From NCBI GenBank assembly GCA_934247225.1, contig CAKQJE010000010.1, positions 26,710 through 90,709 on the forward strand: 64,000 nt of DNA, written 5' to 3'. The DNA is from an uncultured Clostridia bacterium. Its GTDB lineage: Bacteria; Bacillota; Clostridia; Christensenellales; Borkfalkiaceae. The notes beneath the pieces were generated by a model, which worked only from the letters and a program-made list of their open reading frames with translations, was not told where the DNA came from and ran no database searches. Of the stretch, positions 43,122 to 51,786 are shown piece after piece. Each line of letters starts with the position of its first letter. Positions within the stretch are counted from its first letter, which is position 1. The position numbers were made by a program, and so were the translations under genes.

Positions 43122-46100
43122 ATGCGAATCAAGATTATTTCTGCATTAACGGCATTGCTGACGTCACTTTCGCTTTTAGGAGCGGCATTTTCGTCGGCGG
43201 CAAAGAACGATTCCGCTCGCGAGCCGTCGAAAACGGAAACCACCGCGCCGATTGCGGGAGACGGGGCGTCGACAACGCTTAACGTGGTGAAATACGGCGA
43301 TAAGCTCACGCAGGATCAGGTTATGTCGCAGATAAAGGCGCAGTATCTGATCGAAAACGGCGGTTATAAGGACACGGACGAAGTGGTCGTTTTAATATCC
43401 GTCGAGGGCGAATCGCTTATCGAAACGTTCAACGAGGGTAAAACCACGGCTAAAACGGTATCCGAATACGCGGAAACGTTTTCGGGCGTCGTTCAGACGG
43501 CGGAAAACGTAAGAAGACAGAACGAAGTGATTTCCGCGCTTACGAAAAAAGGACTTATTTCGGGCGTGGAATATAACTATACCACCGTTTTGAACGCCGT
43601 TGCGGTAAACACCGTTTACGGAAACCTCGAAGCGATAGAAAACACGGCGGGCGTTAAATCGGCTGCCCTTTCCGATACTTACAATAAAGTCGAAGAGCAG
43701 ATGTCTGACGCAAGCGACGTTCCTTTGAACGTGGTCGACATTTACGAAGAAACGGGTATTTACAAAAACGAAAGCGGATACACGGGTCTCGGAACGGTAA
43801 CCGCCGTTCTCGACTCGGGCTTCGATATGAGCCACAGAGTTTTCGACCGCGACTATACGGGAAAAGAGGATAAACTCGTAATAACCAAATCGTCGAGCCA
43901 GACCGAACTTTACGTCAAAGGCGCGGCGGAATCGGCTGTAAAACTCGGCAATCTCAATGCGGGCAGCACCACAAGCGGATTGCAGGTAAAAGACGTATGG
44001 TACAGCGATAAAATCCCTTACGTTTACGATTACGCGGACAAAGATCCCGACGTATTCCCTTACGACAGCGAACACGGCACGCACGTAGCGGGCATAATCG
44101 CGGGCTACGACGAAGTGATTCACGGCATCGCTCCCGATACGCAGCTTGTTCTGATGAAGGTTTTCCCCGACCTTGACAGCGGCGGAAAGACCGAAGATAT
44201 AATCGCCGCTCTCGAAGACGCGGTAAAACTCGGCGTGGACGCGATAAACATGTCGCTCGGATCGTCCTGCGGATTTTCGCGAGAATGCGACGACGATGAA
44301 GAAAAGCCGAACGTCGCGAAAGTTTACGACGCTATAAACGACAGCGGCATAAGCCTTATCACCGCGGCGAGCAACAGTTACAGCGCGGGCTTCGGCGGCG
44401 AGCAGGGTAACACCAACTTCGTCACCAACCCGGATTCGGGAACCGTCGGTTCCCCGTCCACTTACGACGCCGCGTTATCAGTTGCGTCTATAAGCGGCGA
44501 ACGTTCGCGTTATATCAAGACGAGCGACGGAAAGATGTTCTTCTACAACGAATCCAACGACCTTCAAAAGATCGAACAGAACAATTTCTACGAAGAACTT
44601 TCCGATTATCTTACAAAACTCGGCACGCCCTTTCATTCGGGCGATAACGAATTCCAATACGTAACGGTATCGGGTTCGGGCGACGATATCTGTTACAGCG
44701 GATTCGTCAACGAATACAAAGCGAAGAACCCCGGCGCGGATATGGACGACGAAAACGAGAAGAAGAAAGTTCTCGCGGGCAAATTCGTCCTTGTCGAAAG
44801 AGGTTACAACAGTTTCGAAGACAAAGCGCACGTCGCGGCTTCCTACGGCGCGATCGCGTGTATCATATATAATAATATAGACGGCGATATCACGATGTCC
44901 ATGGGTAACACCTGGCATATCCCGACGATCTCCGTTTCCAAAGACGACGGAAGAGAGCTTGCCAAAAAATCCATAGGCTCGATTTATATAAATTCCGAAT
45001 ATCTCGCAGGTCCGTTTATGTCCGACTTTTCGAGCTGGGGACCCACTCCTTCGCTCGGTATCAAACCCGAAATCACCGCTCACGGCGGTAACATAATGTC
45101 GGCGATCCCCGGCAGAGACGGAGACGAGTACAGATACGGCAAACTTTCGGGGACTTCGATGGCTTGCCCCAACCTTTGCGGAATAGTCGTTCTTATCCGT
45201 CAGTATCTCAAAGATAATTACGGATCGGAGCTTAACGCAAAACAGATCAAAAACCTTGCCAATCAGCTTATGATGTCCACCGCGGGCATCGCGATAAACG
45301 AGGAAAACAATCCGTATTCTCCGAGAAAGCAGGGCGCGGGTCTTGGCGATATCGGCAGAACGACCGCGACGAAAGGTTATATAACCGTCGACGGTTCGGA
45401 CAGAACGAAGCTGGAACTTAAAGACGACCCGAAGAGAACGGGCGTTTACGTGATGAACTTCAACGTGGTCAATATGGGAACGAGCGACCTCGTTTACGAC
45501 CTCTCGCTCGTGGGAATGACCGAAAGCGTTTCCACTTCCGACGATAAACACGTTGCGGAAACTCCGTACATTCTCGGCGGAGACGTTAAAGTCGAATTCG
45601 TCGGCGGAAACGGAAAAGTCAGCGGAAACAAGATCACCGTAGGCGGAAACGCCGCGGGAACGAACGCCAACGATTGGAATAAAGTAAAAGTTAAGGTAAC
45701 TTACACTCTTACTTCCGCGGATAAGAAATATATCGACGACAGATTCCCTTACGGAATGTACGTCGAGGGCTTCGTTAAACTTATAAACGAAAACAAAAAC
45801 GACGTGAGCCTGAACGCTCCTTTCCTTGCTTTCTACGGCGATTGGACGGAAGCTCCCATGTTCGATAAAACCTATTACGAGGTTGAAACGACCGCTCACG
45901 ATCCGTCTATCGACGATGACGATAAGGTAAAAGCCGATTATTACGCGACTACGCCTTACGGCAAGTATTACTATAACTATATGATACCGCTCGGAACTTA
46001 TCTTTACGATATCGATACGAGCAAATACGGCGAAATCCCTGCAACCGAGGATAAAATAGCGATATCCGACACACTCGGCGCGATCGACGGTATCTCCGTC

Positions 46101-49100
46101 GTCTTAGCGGGACTTTTAAGAGGCGCGAAACATATGAACTTCACGCTTACCGATAAAGTCACGGGCGAAACGCTTTGGAGTCACGTCGACCACAACGCTT
46201 TGAAATCTTATTCGCAGGGCGGAAGTCCGTTGCCGTATTACGATTACCTGAAACTCGATTCGAGCGCGCTTAAACTTATCAACAACCGCGAGTACACCTT
46301 GGAAATGAAAGGCGAACTCGATTACGGCGACGGCGGCGCGGCGAACAACAAACGCAACAGTTATTCTTTCGATTTCACGCTGGATAACGAAGCGCCCGTT
46401 TTAAGAGAGGTAAGTTACAGAAAGGAATACGACTCGGTCGCCAAAAAGGACAGATATTATATAGATATGGTTGTTTACGACAATCAGTACGCGATGTCGA
46501 TAACGCCTATCATATTCACTTCGAGTTCGAGCTACACCTTCCTTACCAAGAATCCGATACCCGTTTCCAATGCGGTTAAGGGCGGAGACGCGACGGTAAG
46601 CTTCGAGATAACCGATTATCTCGACGACATATTCAGCGACGCGATCATCCCCAACGCGCTTGCGTTTTCGATAGACGACTACGCGCTCAACTCTAATATT
46701 TATTTATGTCAGCTCCCGGGAACGAAAGGCGAATTCAAGTTCACGAGAACGGGTGAAAAGGACAGCTCCGAGCTTCTTGTTCTTCCCGTTGTCGAGGGCG
46801 AAATGGTGGATCTTATTCAGTATCTCTATACCGCAGACGAAACCGTCGGCGAAAACAGAGAAAACGCGGAATATTTGAGTCACCTCGTCTGGACTTCTTC
46901 CAACGAAGACATCGTGGAGGTCGAGCAGGGACTTTTAAAGGTTAAAAAACCGGGCAGAGCGACGGTTACGGTAACCGAAAAATACGAGGGCAATCAGGCG
47001 GTACTTATCATCAACGCGAAATCCGCTTCCGAAAGCGAAATAGTTGCCGAGGCATTGTCTTCGGCGGGCGTAAAAGCTTCCGTGAACGAGAAAATTCAGT
47101 CGATGAAGTTCTCCCGTTTCGAAACGCTTTTCGCTTATTCGAAAGCCGCTCAGACGAGCGATATCGGCAGTACCGGCGATGTGAACTATATAAACGCGAC
47201 GGACGGCGAAATACAGATGTACCCGGGCGAAAGCGTAAAGCTTTACGAGCAGATAAAACCATGGTACGTAGCCGACAGATACGAACTCATTTATTCTTCG
47301 GGTAACACCGATAAAGTAAAAGTAAGCGCGGACGGCGTCGTCGAGGCTGTGGCGGAGGGTTCTTCCCGTATAACGCTTGTCGCCAAGGATAAAACCACGG
47401 GCGAAACCTCGAAGATAACGGCTTCGGTTAAGATAACCGTAAAGAGTCCGTTCGTAATCGAGAACAGAATGCTCGTCGCTTACAAAGGCACGGGCGACGA
47501 AAATCACGTCGTAAAAATTCCCGACGACGAAGGTATTATTTATATCGGTTCGTTCGCGTTCTGTCTTTACACGACCGACAGAAACGTAGTTCTGGAAGAC
47601 GACGATTACGACGCGAACAAAGTTCCTTCGAGCAACAACGCGATAAAGAAAGTAATCATCCCCGAGGGCGTCGAAGAAATTCAGAAATACGCTTTCTATA
47701 ACTGCACCGCACTCGAAGAAGTCGTTCTTCCGTCGACGGTGAAGTATATAAGAGAATTTGCTTTCGCGGGCGACAGAAAACTCGTTAAAATAGGCGAGTC
47801 GGACGGCAACGGCAACGCGATCGAGGGGAAACTCAACAAAGAAGCGATCGTTATCGGCGCGCAGGCATTCAGAAAGTGCGAAAAACTCGAAAAAATCGGC
47901 CTTGACAACGTTTACGCGATTGGCGAACTTGCTTTCGAGGGTTGTAAAGCTCTCAAAACGGTAAATCTTAAAAACCTCCGCAACACGGGCAACAGCGCGT
48001 TCCAGGCTTGCGAAAATCTTACCGAAGTAAAGATGAACGAGGACGGGCATACCAAGCTTTCGATGGCGATGTTCGCAAACTCGGGGCTTAAATCGGTGAC
48101 GATTTACGAAAAGACGGAAATCCCCGCTTACTGCTTCGCGAATTGTTATTATCTTATGAGCGTAGGGATAGAAAAGTCGCTTTTAAACATAGGTACGGGC
48201 GCGTTTTCGAGATGCGTTTCGCTTAAAGATTTCACTTATGCGGACGGCGTAACCGTTAAAAAGTTCGGAGAACAGGTATTCTATAACGCTACGGGTCTTG
48301 AAAAGTTCACTCTTCCCGAAGGCGAAACTTCGATGGGAAGCTATTGTTTCTATATGGATCCGACGGATAAGACGCTTATAAGTCGTTCTTCTAAGCTCGG
48401 CGCGGGAATTCTTAACAGCAAACTCGCTTCGATAGTCTTCGGAAAAACGACCAGGCTCGCTTCGGTGGACGGCTCGTCTTTCAAAGGCTCGAAAGTATCT
48501 TCGTTCATCATAAACACGGCAAATAATTACTATAAAACTTCGGACGGCGGAAAGCTTCTCGTTTCCAAGGACGGCAAAACCATTTACCTTGCCGCGATCG
48601 CCGGAAACTACAACGGTTACACGGTCGGCTCCGAAGTCGAAACGATAGGTTCGGGCGCGTTCAGCGGCACGAACATAAAATCGCTCACGATCAAAAATCC
48701 CGACACCGTTATCGGAGACTTCGCGTTCGAAGAATGCGTCGATCTCACTTCCGTAACCCTTCCCGAAAACGGAAGAGTGAAGATCGGTAACTATGCTTTC
48801 GCGTTTACCGCATACGACGGAACGGACGACAGCGGCGTTATGAAATTCAAAACGCTTACAGTTAAAAATCTCGAATACGCAACCGAAATCGGCGAATACG
48901 CGTTCAGGGGTTCGGGCATCGAAAACGCGGTTATAACCCTCGGCGAAAACAATTCCGTCAAGGAGGGCGCGTTCTATCAGTCGGGTCTGAAATCTCTTAC
49001 CGTCAAAGTCGGCAACGGCGGCGGAAAAGTGGATCTCGGCGCGTTCTATTCAAGCAGATATCTTCAATCCGTAAAATTCGAAAAAGTCGCGGGTTCGGAC

Positions 49101-51188
49101 GGAAAAATAGAATTCGGAAACACGACGTTCGCGGATTGCCTTGCGCTTGCGGAAGTCGAATTCGATAACGTAACCGACGTTATCCCCGTTCAGATGTTCT
49201 ACGGCTGTACTTCGCTTAAAACGGCAAAGCTTTACGGCGTTAAGAAAATAGGTAATTCGGCATTCGCCAACTGCGCGAAACTCGTGGAAGTCGATTTCAC
49301 GAAATCGGGCGAGGGCGATACGCTCGAAGAAATCGGCGACGGCGCGTTTGCGGGATACGATATATACAAAGCGCCCGTAATGACGACGATAACCCTTCCG
49401 AAAACTCTCGTTCATATCGGCGAAGGCGCGTTCTTCGCGACGGGTCTTACCGAAATAACCATTCCCGAAGGCGTGGTATTCGATTCCGCGGAAGACAGCA
49501 AGGACACCGACGACGTCACGATGACGCATTTCAACGGAAATTACGTGTTCTATGCTTGTGAGTCGCTTAAAACGGTAAAACTTCCCGCTTCGGTGAAGAG
49601 AGTAGGAAAATATATGTTCGCGAGATGCGACGCGCTTTCTTCGATAAACCTCGAAAACGTAGAGCATATCGACGATTACGCGTTTACTCAGACGGCTTAT
49701 TCGTTGAGAGACGACGAATCGTCTTTGGAGAGTATCGATCTTTCGAGCGCGAAACGCGTAGGCGAAGCGGCGTTCCTTAACTGTACGGTATTAACGGGCA
49801 GGATTTACGCGAACAACCTCGAAGAAATCGGCGCGTATGCGTTTAAGGAAACGAATATCGAAGATTTCTACGCTTATAACTTAAAAGTTATCGGCGACAG
49901 CGCGTTCGAAAACATAACAAACAGAAAATTCCTTGAATTCGCGATCGGCGACAAGCTCGAAAAAGTCGGCGAGTCGGTATTCTTCGGTTGTAAATATCTC
50001 GAAAAATTCACCGACAGAAACGGCAACGGCGGTTACGACGCTCCGCTTTATCTCGGCGAAAACACGATAATCGACAACGGTTCGCTTTATATAAAGACGA
50101 AGAACGGCAGGATTCAGCTTGCCGCGGTACCTGCAAATCTCGTAAACGAAGACGGCAAGAAAGCCGCCGAACTCAACGTTCTGGACGGAACTTACAGAAT
50201 AGGAGCGTTTGCGGGCAGCGGAAACAGAAATTTCGAAACGATAATTCTTCCCGAGTCGCTCGGATACATCGGAAACTACGCTTTCTATTACAACTTGCAG
50301 GGAAGCGAAAAGCCGAAGAACGAGCTTACCGTCATCTTCTTGTCGTACAAAGCGCCGACGCTCGAAAACAACTACAACCCCAACATTTCTCTCGACGAAA
50401 AAGCCAAGGGTTACGGAATGCTTCACGCTTTCCCGGATATTTTCCAGACGGAGCTTTGTTATTGCAACTTCATAGACGTTCTCGGAAAACAGGAGCTTAT
50501 CAATATAGTTCTTCCCGAAAACGAAACTCTGGAAGGTTACGATTCTCTTCCGTACAGGGCGTATTTCGATATCGAAAACGCAATGACGATCGAGCATATA
50601 GCGATGGATAAATACACTTCGCAGTTTATCGAATACGCAAAGATAATCGCGGAAAAACTTAAAAACGGCACGCTTGCCTTAACGGACGAAACGACCGTTT
50701 CCGAAGCTCTTACGGCGATGAACGCAACGAAACAGAAGCAATATTGCACGGCGTTCGGAATAACCGTCGAAGAATGGGAAAATTACGAAAACGCGGTCAC
50801 CGAAGCAAAAGAGAAGATAAGAGTTTTAAAACTCGAAAGTTCTTCCGAAGAACTTAAAGCGATCGAAAACGCGATAAACGCTCTTCCCGATACGTTCGAT
50901 ATGACAAAGCTCGAAGAATTCAGAGATCTTGCAAACAAGATAAGCGAACTCGATCCCGAAGACAGAGCGGTTCTCAATATGACGAAGTATTATGCATTCT
51001 CCGCAACTTTCGGAGATATGATAAGAAATGCCGAAAAAGAAGCAAACGCGCTCGGCTCGGCAACGGGTTACAAGTTCAAAGAAGAAACGAACGACGAAGC
51101 TTCTGCGGAAGAAAACGCGGCGTTGCCGCTTTCCGTAACTTCGCTTTTAGGCATTTTAGCCTTAGCGATCAAAAAGCGTTTGTTTTAA
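43122..51188 (+). CDS. Giant surface subtilisin with Ig-like and BspA-type leucine-rich repeats
   Basis: A 2688-residue exported protein. The signal peptide (1-27) is followed by a propeptide-like region (~55-190). The S8 peptidase domain has an intact triad: D231 (AVLDSGF), H318 (SEHGTHVAG) and S679 (GTSMACP), with N418 as the oxyanion residue; a PA domain (~550-625) is inserted, as in lactocepin/C5a peptidases. Next come Fn3-like beta domains, BIG2-like domains (about 1255-1290 and 1360-1440) and roughly two dozen LRR_5 repeats (~1445-2395; pattern I-G-x-x-A-F-x-x-C-x-x-L). A helical region and a C-terminal hydrophobic segment ending IKKRLF follow, without a clear LPxTG motif. It could cleave and bind host or dietary proteins. 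No sign of frameshift. Confidence 0.9.
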   Translation: MRIKIISALTALLTSLSLLGAAFSSAAKNDSAREPSKTETTAPIAGDGASTTLNVVKYGDKLTQDQVMSQIKAQYLIENGGYKDTDEVVVLISVEGESLIETFNEGKTTAKTVSEYAETFSGVVQTAENVRRQNEVISALTKKGLISGVEYNYTTVLNAVAVNTVYGNLEAIENTAGVKSAALSDTYNKVEEQMSDASDVPLNVVDIYEETGIYKNESGYTGLGTVTAVLDSGFDMSHRVFDRDYTGKEDKLVITKSSSQTELYVKGAAESAVKLGNLNAGSTTSGLQVKDVWYSDKIPYVYDYADKDPDVFPYDSEHGTHVAGIIAGYDEVIHGIAPDTQLVLMKVFPDLDSGGKTEDIIAALEDAVKLGVDAINMSLGSSCGFSRECDDDEEKPNVAKVYDAINDSGISLITAASNSYSAGFGGEQGNTNFVTNPDSGTVGSPSTYDAALSVASISGERSRYIKTSDGKMFFYNESNDLQKIEQNNFYEELSDYLTKLGTPFHSGDNEFQYVTVSGSGDDICYSGFVNEYKAKNPGADMDDENEKKKVLAGKFVLVERGYNSFEDKAHVAASYGAIACIIYNNIDGDITMSMGNTWHIPTISVSKDDGRELAKKSIGSIYINSEYLAGPFMSDFSSWGPTPSLGIKPEITAHGGNIMSAIPGRDGDEYRYGKLSGTSMACPNLCGIVVLIRQYLKDNYGSELNAKQIKNLANQLMMSTAGIAINEENNPYSPRKQGAGLGDIGRTTATKGYITVDGSDRTKLELKDDPKRTGVYVMNFNVVNMGTSDLVYDLSLVGMTESVSTSDDKHVAETPYILGGDVKVEFVGGNGKVSGNKITVGGNAAGTNANDWNKVKVKVTYTLTSADKKYIDDRFPYGMYVEGFVKLINENKNDVSLNAPFLAFYGDWTEAPMFDKTYYEVETTAHDPSIDDDDKVKADYYATTPYGKYYYNYMIPLGTYLYDIDTSKYGEIPATEDKIAISDTLGAIDGISVVLAGLLRGAKHMNFTLTDKVTGETLWSHVDHNALKSYSQGGSPLPYYDYLKLDSSALKLINNREYTLEMKGELDYGDGGAANNKRNSYSFDFTLDNEAPVLREVSYRKEYDSVAKKDRYYIDMVVYDNQYAMSITPIIFTSSSSYTFLTKNPIPVSNAVKGGDATVSFEITDYLDDIFSDAIIPNALAFSIDDYALNSNIYLCQLPGTKGEFKFTRTGEKDSSELLVLPVVEGEMVDLIQYLYTADETVGENRENAEYLSHLVWTSSNEDIVEVEQGLLKVKKPGRATVTVTEKYEGNQAVLIINAKSASESEIVAEALSSAGVKASVNEKIQSMKFSRFETLFAYSKAAQTSDIGSTGDVNYINATDGEIQMYPGESVKLYEQIKPWYVADRYELIYSSGNTDKVKVSADGVVEAVAEGSSRITLVAKDKTTGETSKITASVKITVKSPFVIENRMLVAYKGTGDENHVVKIPDDEGIIYIGSFAFCLYTTDRNVVLEDDDYDANKVPSSNNAIKKVIIPEGVEEIQKYAFYNCTALEEVVLPSTVKYIREFAFAGDRKLVKIGESDGNGNAIEGKLNKEAIVIGAQAFRKCEKLEKIGLDNVYAIGELAFEGCKALKTVNLKNLRNTGNSAFQACENLTEVKMNEDGHTKLSMAMFANSGLKSVTIYEKTEIPAYCFANCYYLMSVGIEKSLLNIGTGAFSRCVSLKDFTYADGVTVKKFGEQVFYNATGLEKFTLPEGETSMGSYCFYMDPTDKTLISRSSKLGAGILNSKLASIVFGKTTRLASVDGSSFKGSKVSSFIINTANNYYKTSDGGKLLVSKDGKTIYLAAIAGNYNGYTVGSEVETIGSGAFSGTNIKSLTIKNPDTVIGDFAFEECVDLTSVTLPENGRVKIGNYAFAFTAYDGTDDSGVMKFKTLTVKNLEYATEIGEYAFRGSGIENAVITLGENNSVKEGAFYQSGLKSLTVKVGNGGGKVDLGAFYSSRYLQSVKFEKVAGSDGKIEFGNTTFADCLALAEVEFDNVTDVIPVQMFYGCTSLKTAKLYGVKKIGNSAFANCAKLVEVDFTKSGEGDTLEEIGDGAFAGYDIYKAPVMTTITLPKTLVHIGEGAFFATGLTEITIPEGVVFDSAEDSKDTDDVTMTHFNGNYVFYACESLKTVKLPASVKRVGKYMFARCDALSSINLENVEHIDDYAFTQTAYSLRDDESSLESIDLSSAKRVGEAAFLNCTVLTGRIYANNLEEIGAYAFKETNIEDFYAYNLKVIGDSAFENITNRKFLEFAIGDKLEKVGESVFFGCKYLEKFTDRNGNGGYDAPLYLGENTIIDNGSLYIKTKNGRIQLAAVPANLVNEDGKKAAELNVLDGTYRIGAFAGSGNRNFETIILPESLGYIGNYAFYYNLQGSEKPKNELTVIFLSYKAPTLENNYNPNISLDEKAKGYGMLHAFPDIFQTELCYCNFIDVLGKQELINIVLPENETLEGYDSLPYRAYFDIENAMTIEHIAMDKYTSQFIEYAKIIAEKLKNGTLALTDETTVSEALTAMNATKQKQYCTAFGITVEEWENYENAVTEAKEKIRVLKLESSSEELKAIENAINALPDTFDMTKLEEFRDLANKISELDPEDRAVLNMTKYYAFSATFGDMIRNAEKEANALGSATGYKFKEETNDEASAEENAALPLSVTSLLGILALAIKKRLF

Positions 51189-51201
51189 GAGGTGAAGTCG
51201 T

Positions 51202-51774
51202 ATGAAATGGACTAAGAAAAATATCATAATAGTTTCCGCGGTCGCGGCGGCGGTCGTACTTGCGGTCGTTTTAACGCTCGTCCTTGTTTTAGGCGGCAGA
51301 GCGGGCAGGATGGCTAAGAAATACGAAGCCTCGGTTTCTTCGGTAACGAGCGCGGTTACGGTAACGGAAGTTAAAAACGCAGATATCGTCGCTTATTCAA
51401 AGGAAGAAACGATAACTTTCACCGAAGGCGATCAGGCGGAAATCGTAACGAAAATCAAACAATTAAGCGATTATAAAATGGATTTCGAAGAATCGGAGTC
51501 CTCGGCTTCGGGCGAGATAGACAGAAGCTCGCTCGTAGCCGTAAATCTCGACGTAAGTCTTTTCAAAACCAAAAAGTACCGCGGCAATACGTTCACGGGT
51601 AAAGTTTCTGCGGAAAACGCCGCGAAACTTCTCTCCGGCGACATTTCCGTCGACGGCGACGTGGACGTTAAAGTCGAATTCAAAGGAAGCCGCGTTTCGA
51701 GCGTGACCTGTTCTTATAAAACGACAAGCGGACTTTTAACCACGATGACGATTACTTACGCTTACGGCAAATAA
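51202..51774 (+). CDS. Small membrane-anchored extracellular protein, unknown family
   Basis: A 190-residue protein with a Lys-rich start and one N-terminal membrane segment (about residues 8-30), then an external beta-rich domain rich in Val, Ser, Thr and Lys, with no cysteine outside one near the end. I do not recognise the family. It starts 13 bp after the protease stop with an AAGAGGTGA site and is followed after 12 bp by the first large lipoprotein, so it is certainly part of the operon. Its domain is like the small beta domains that accompany such lipoproteins. A role as a partner of the protease or lipoproteins is inference. Confidence 0.75.
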   Translation: MKWTKKNIIIVSAVAAAVVLAVVLTLVLVLGGRAGRMAKKYEASVSSVTSAVTVTEVKNADIVAYSKEETITFTEGDQAEIVTKIKQLSDYKMDFEESESSASGEIDRSSLVAVNLDVSLFKTKKYRGNTFTGKVSAENAAKLLSGDISVDGDVDVKVEFKGSRVSSVTCSYKTTSGLLTTMTITYAYGK

Positions 51775-51786
51775 GGAGAAACGACA

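Noticed and set aside
44478..45899. 473-codon frame opposite the S8 protease
   Set aside because: Antisense shadow of a strongly biased gene.
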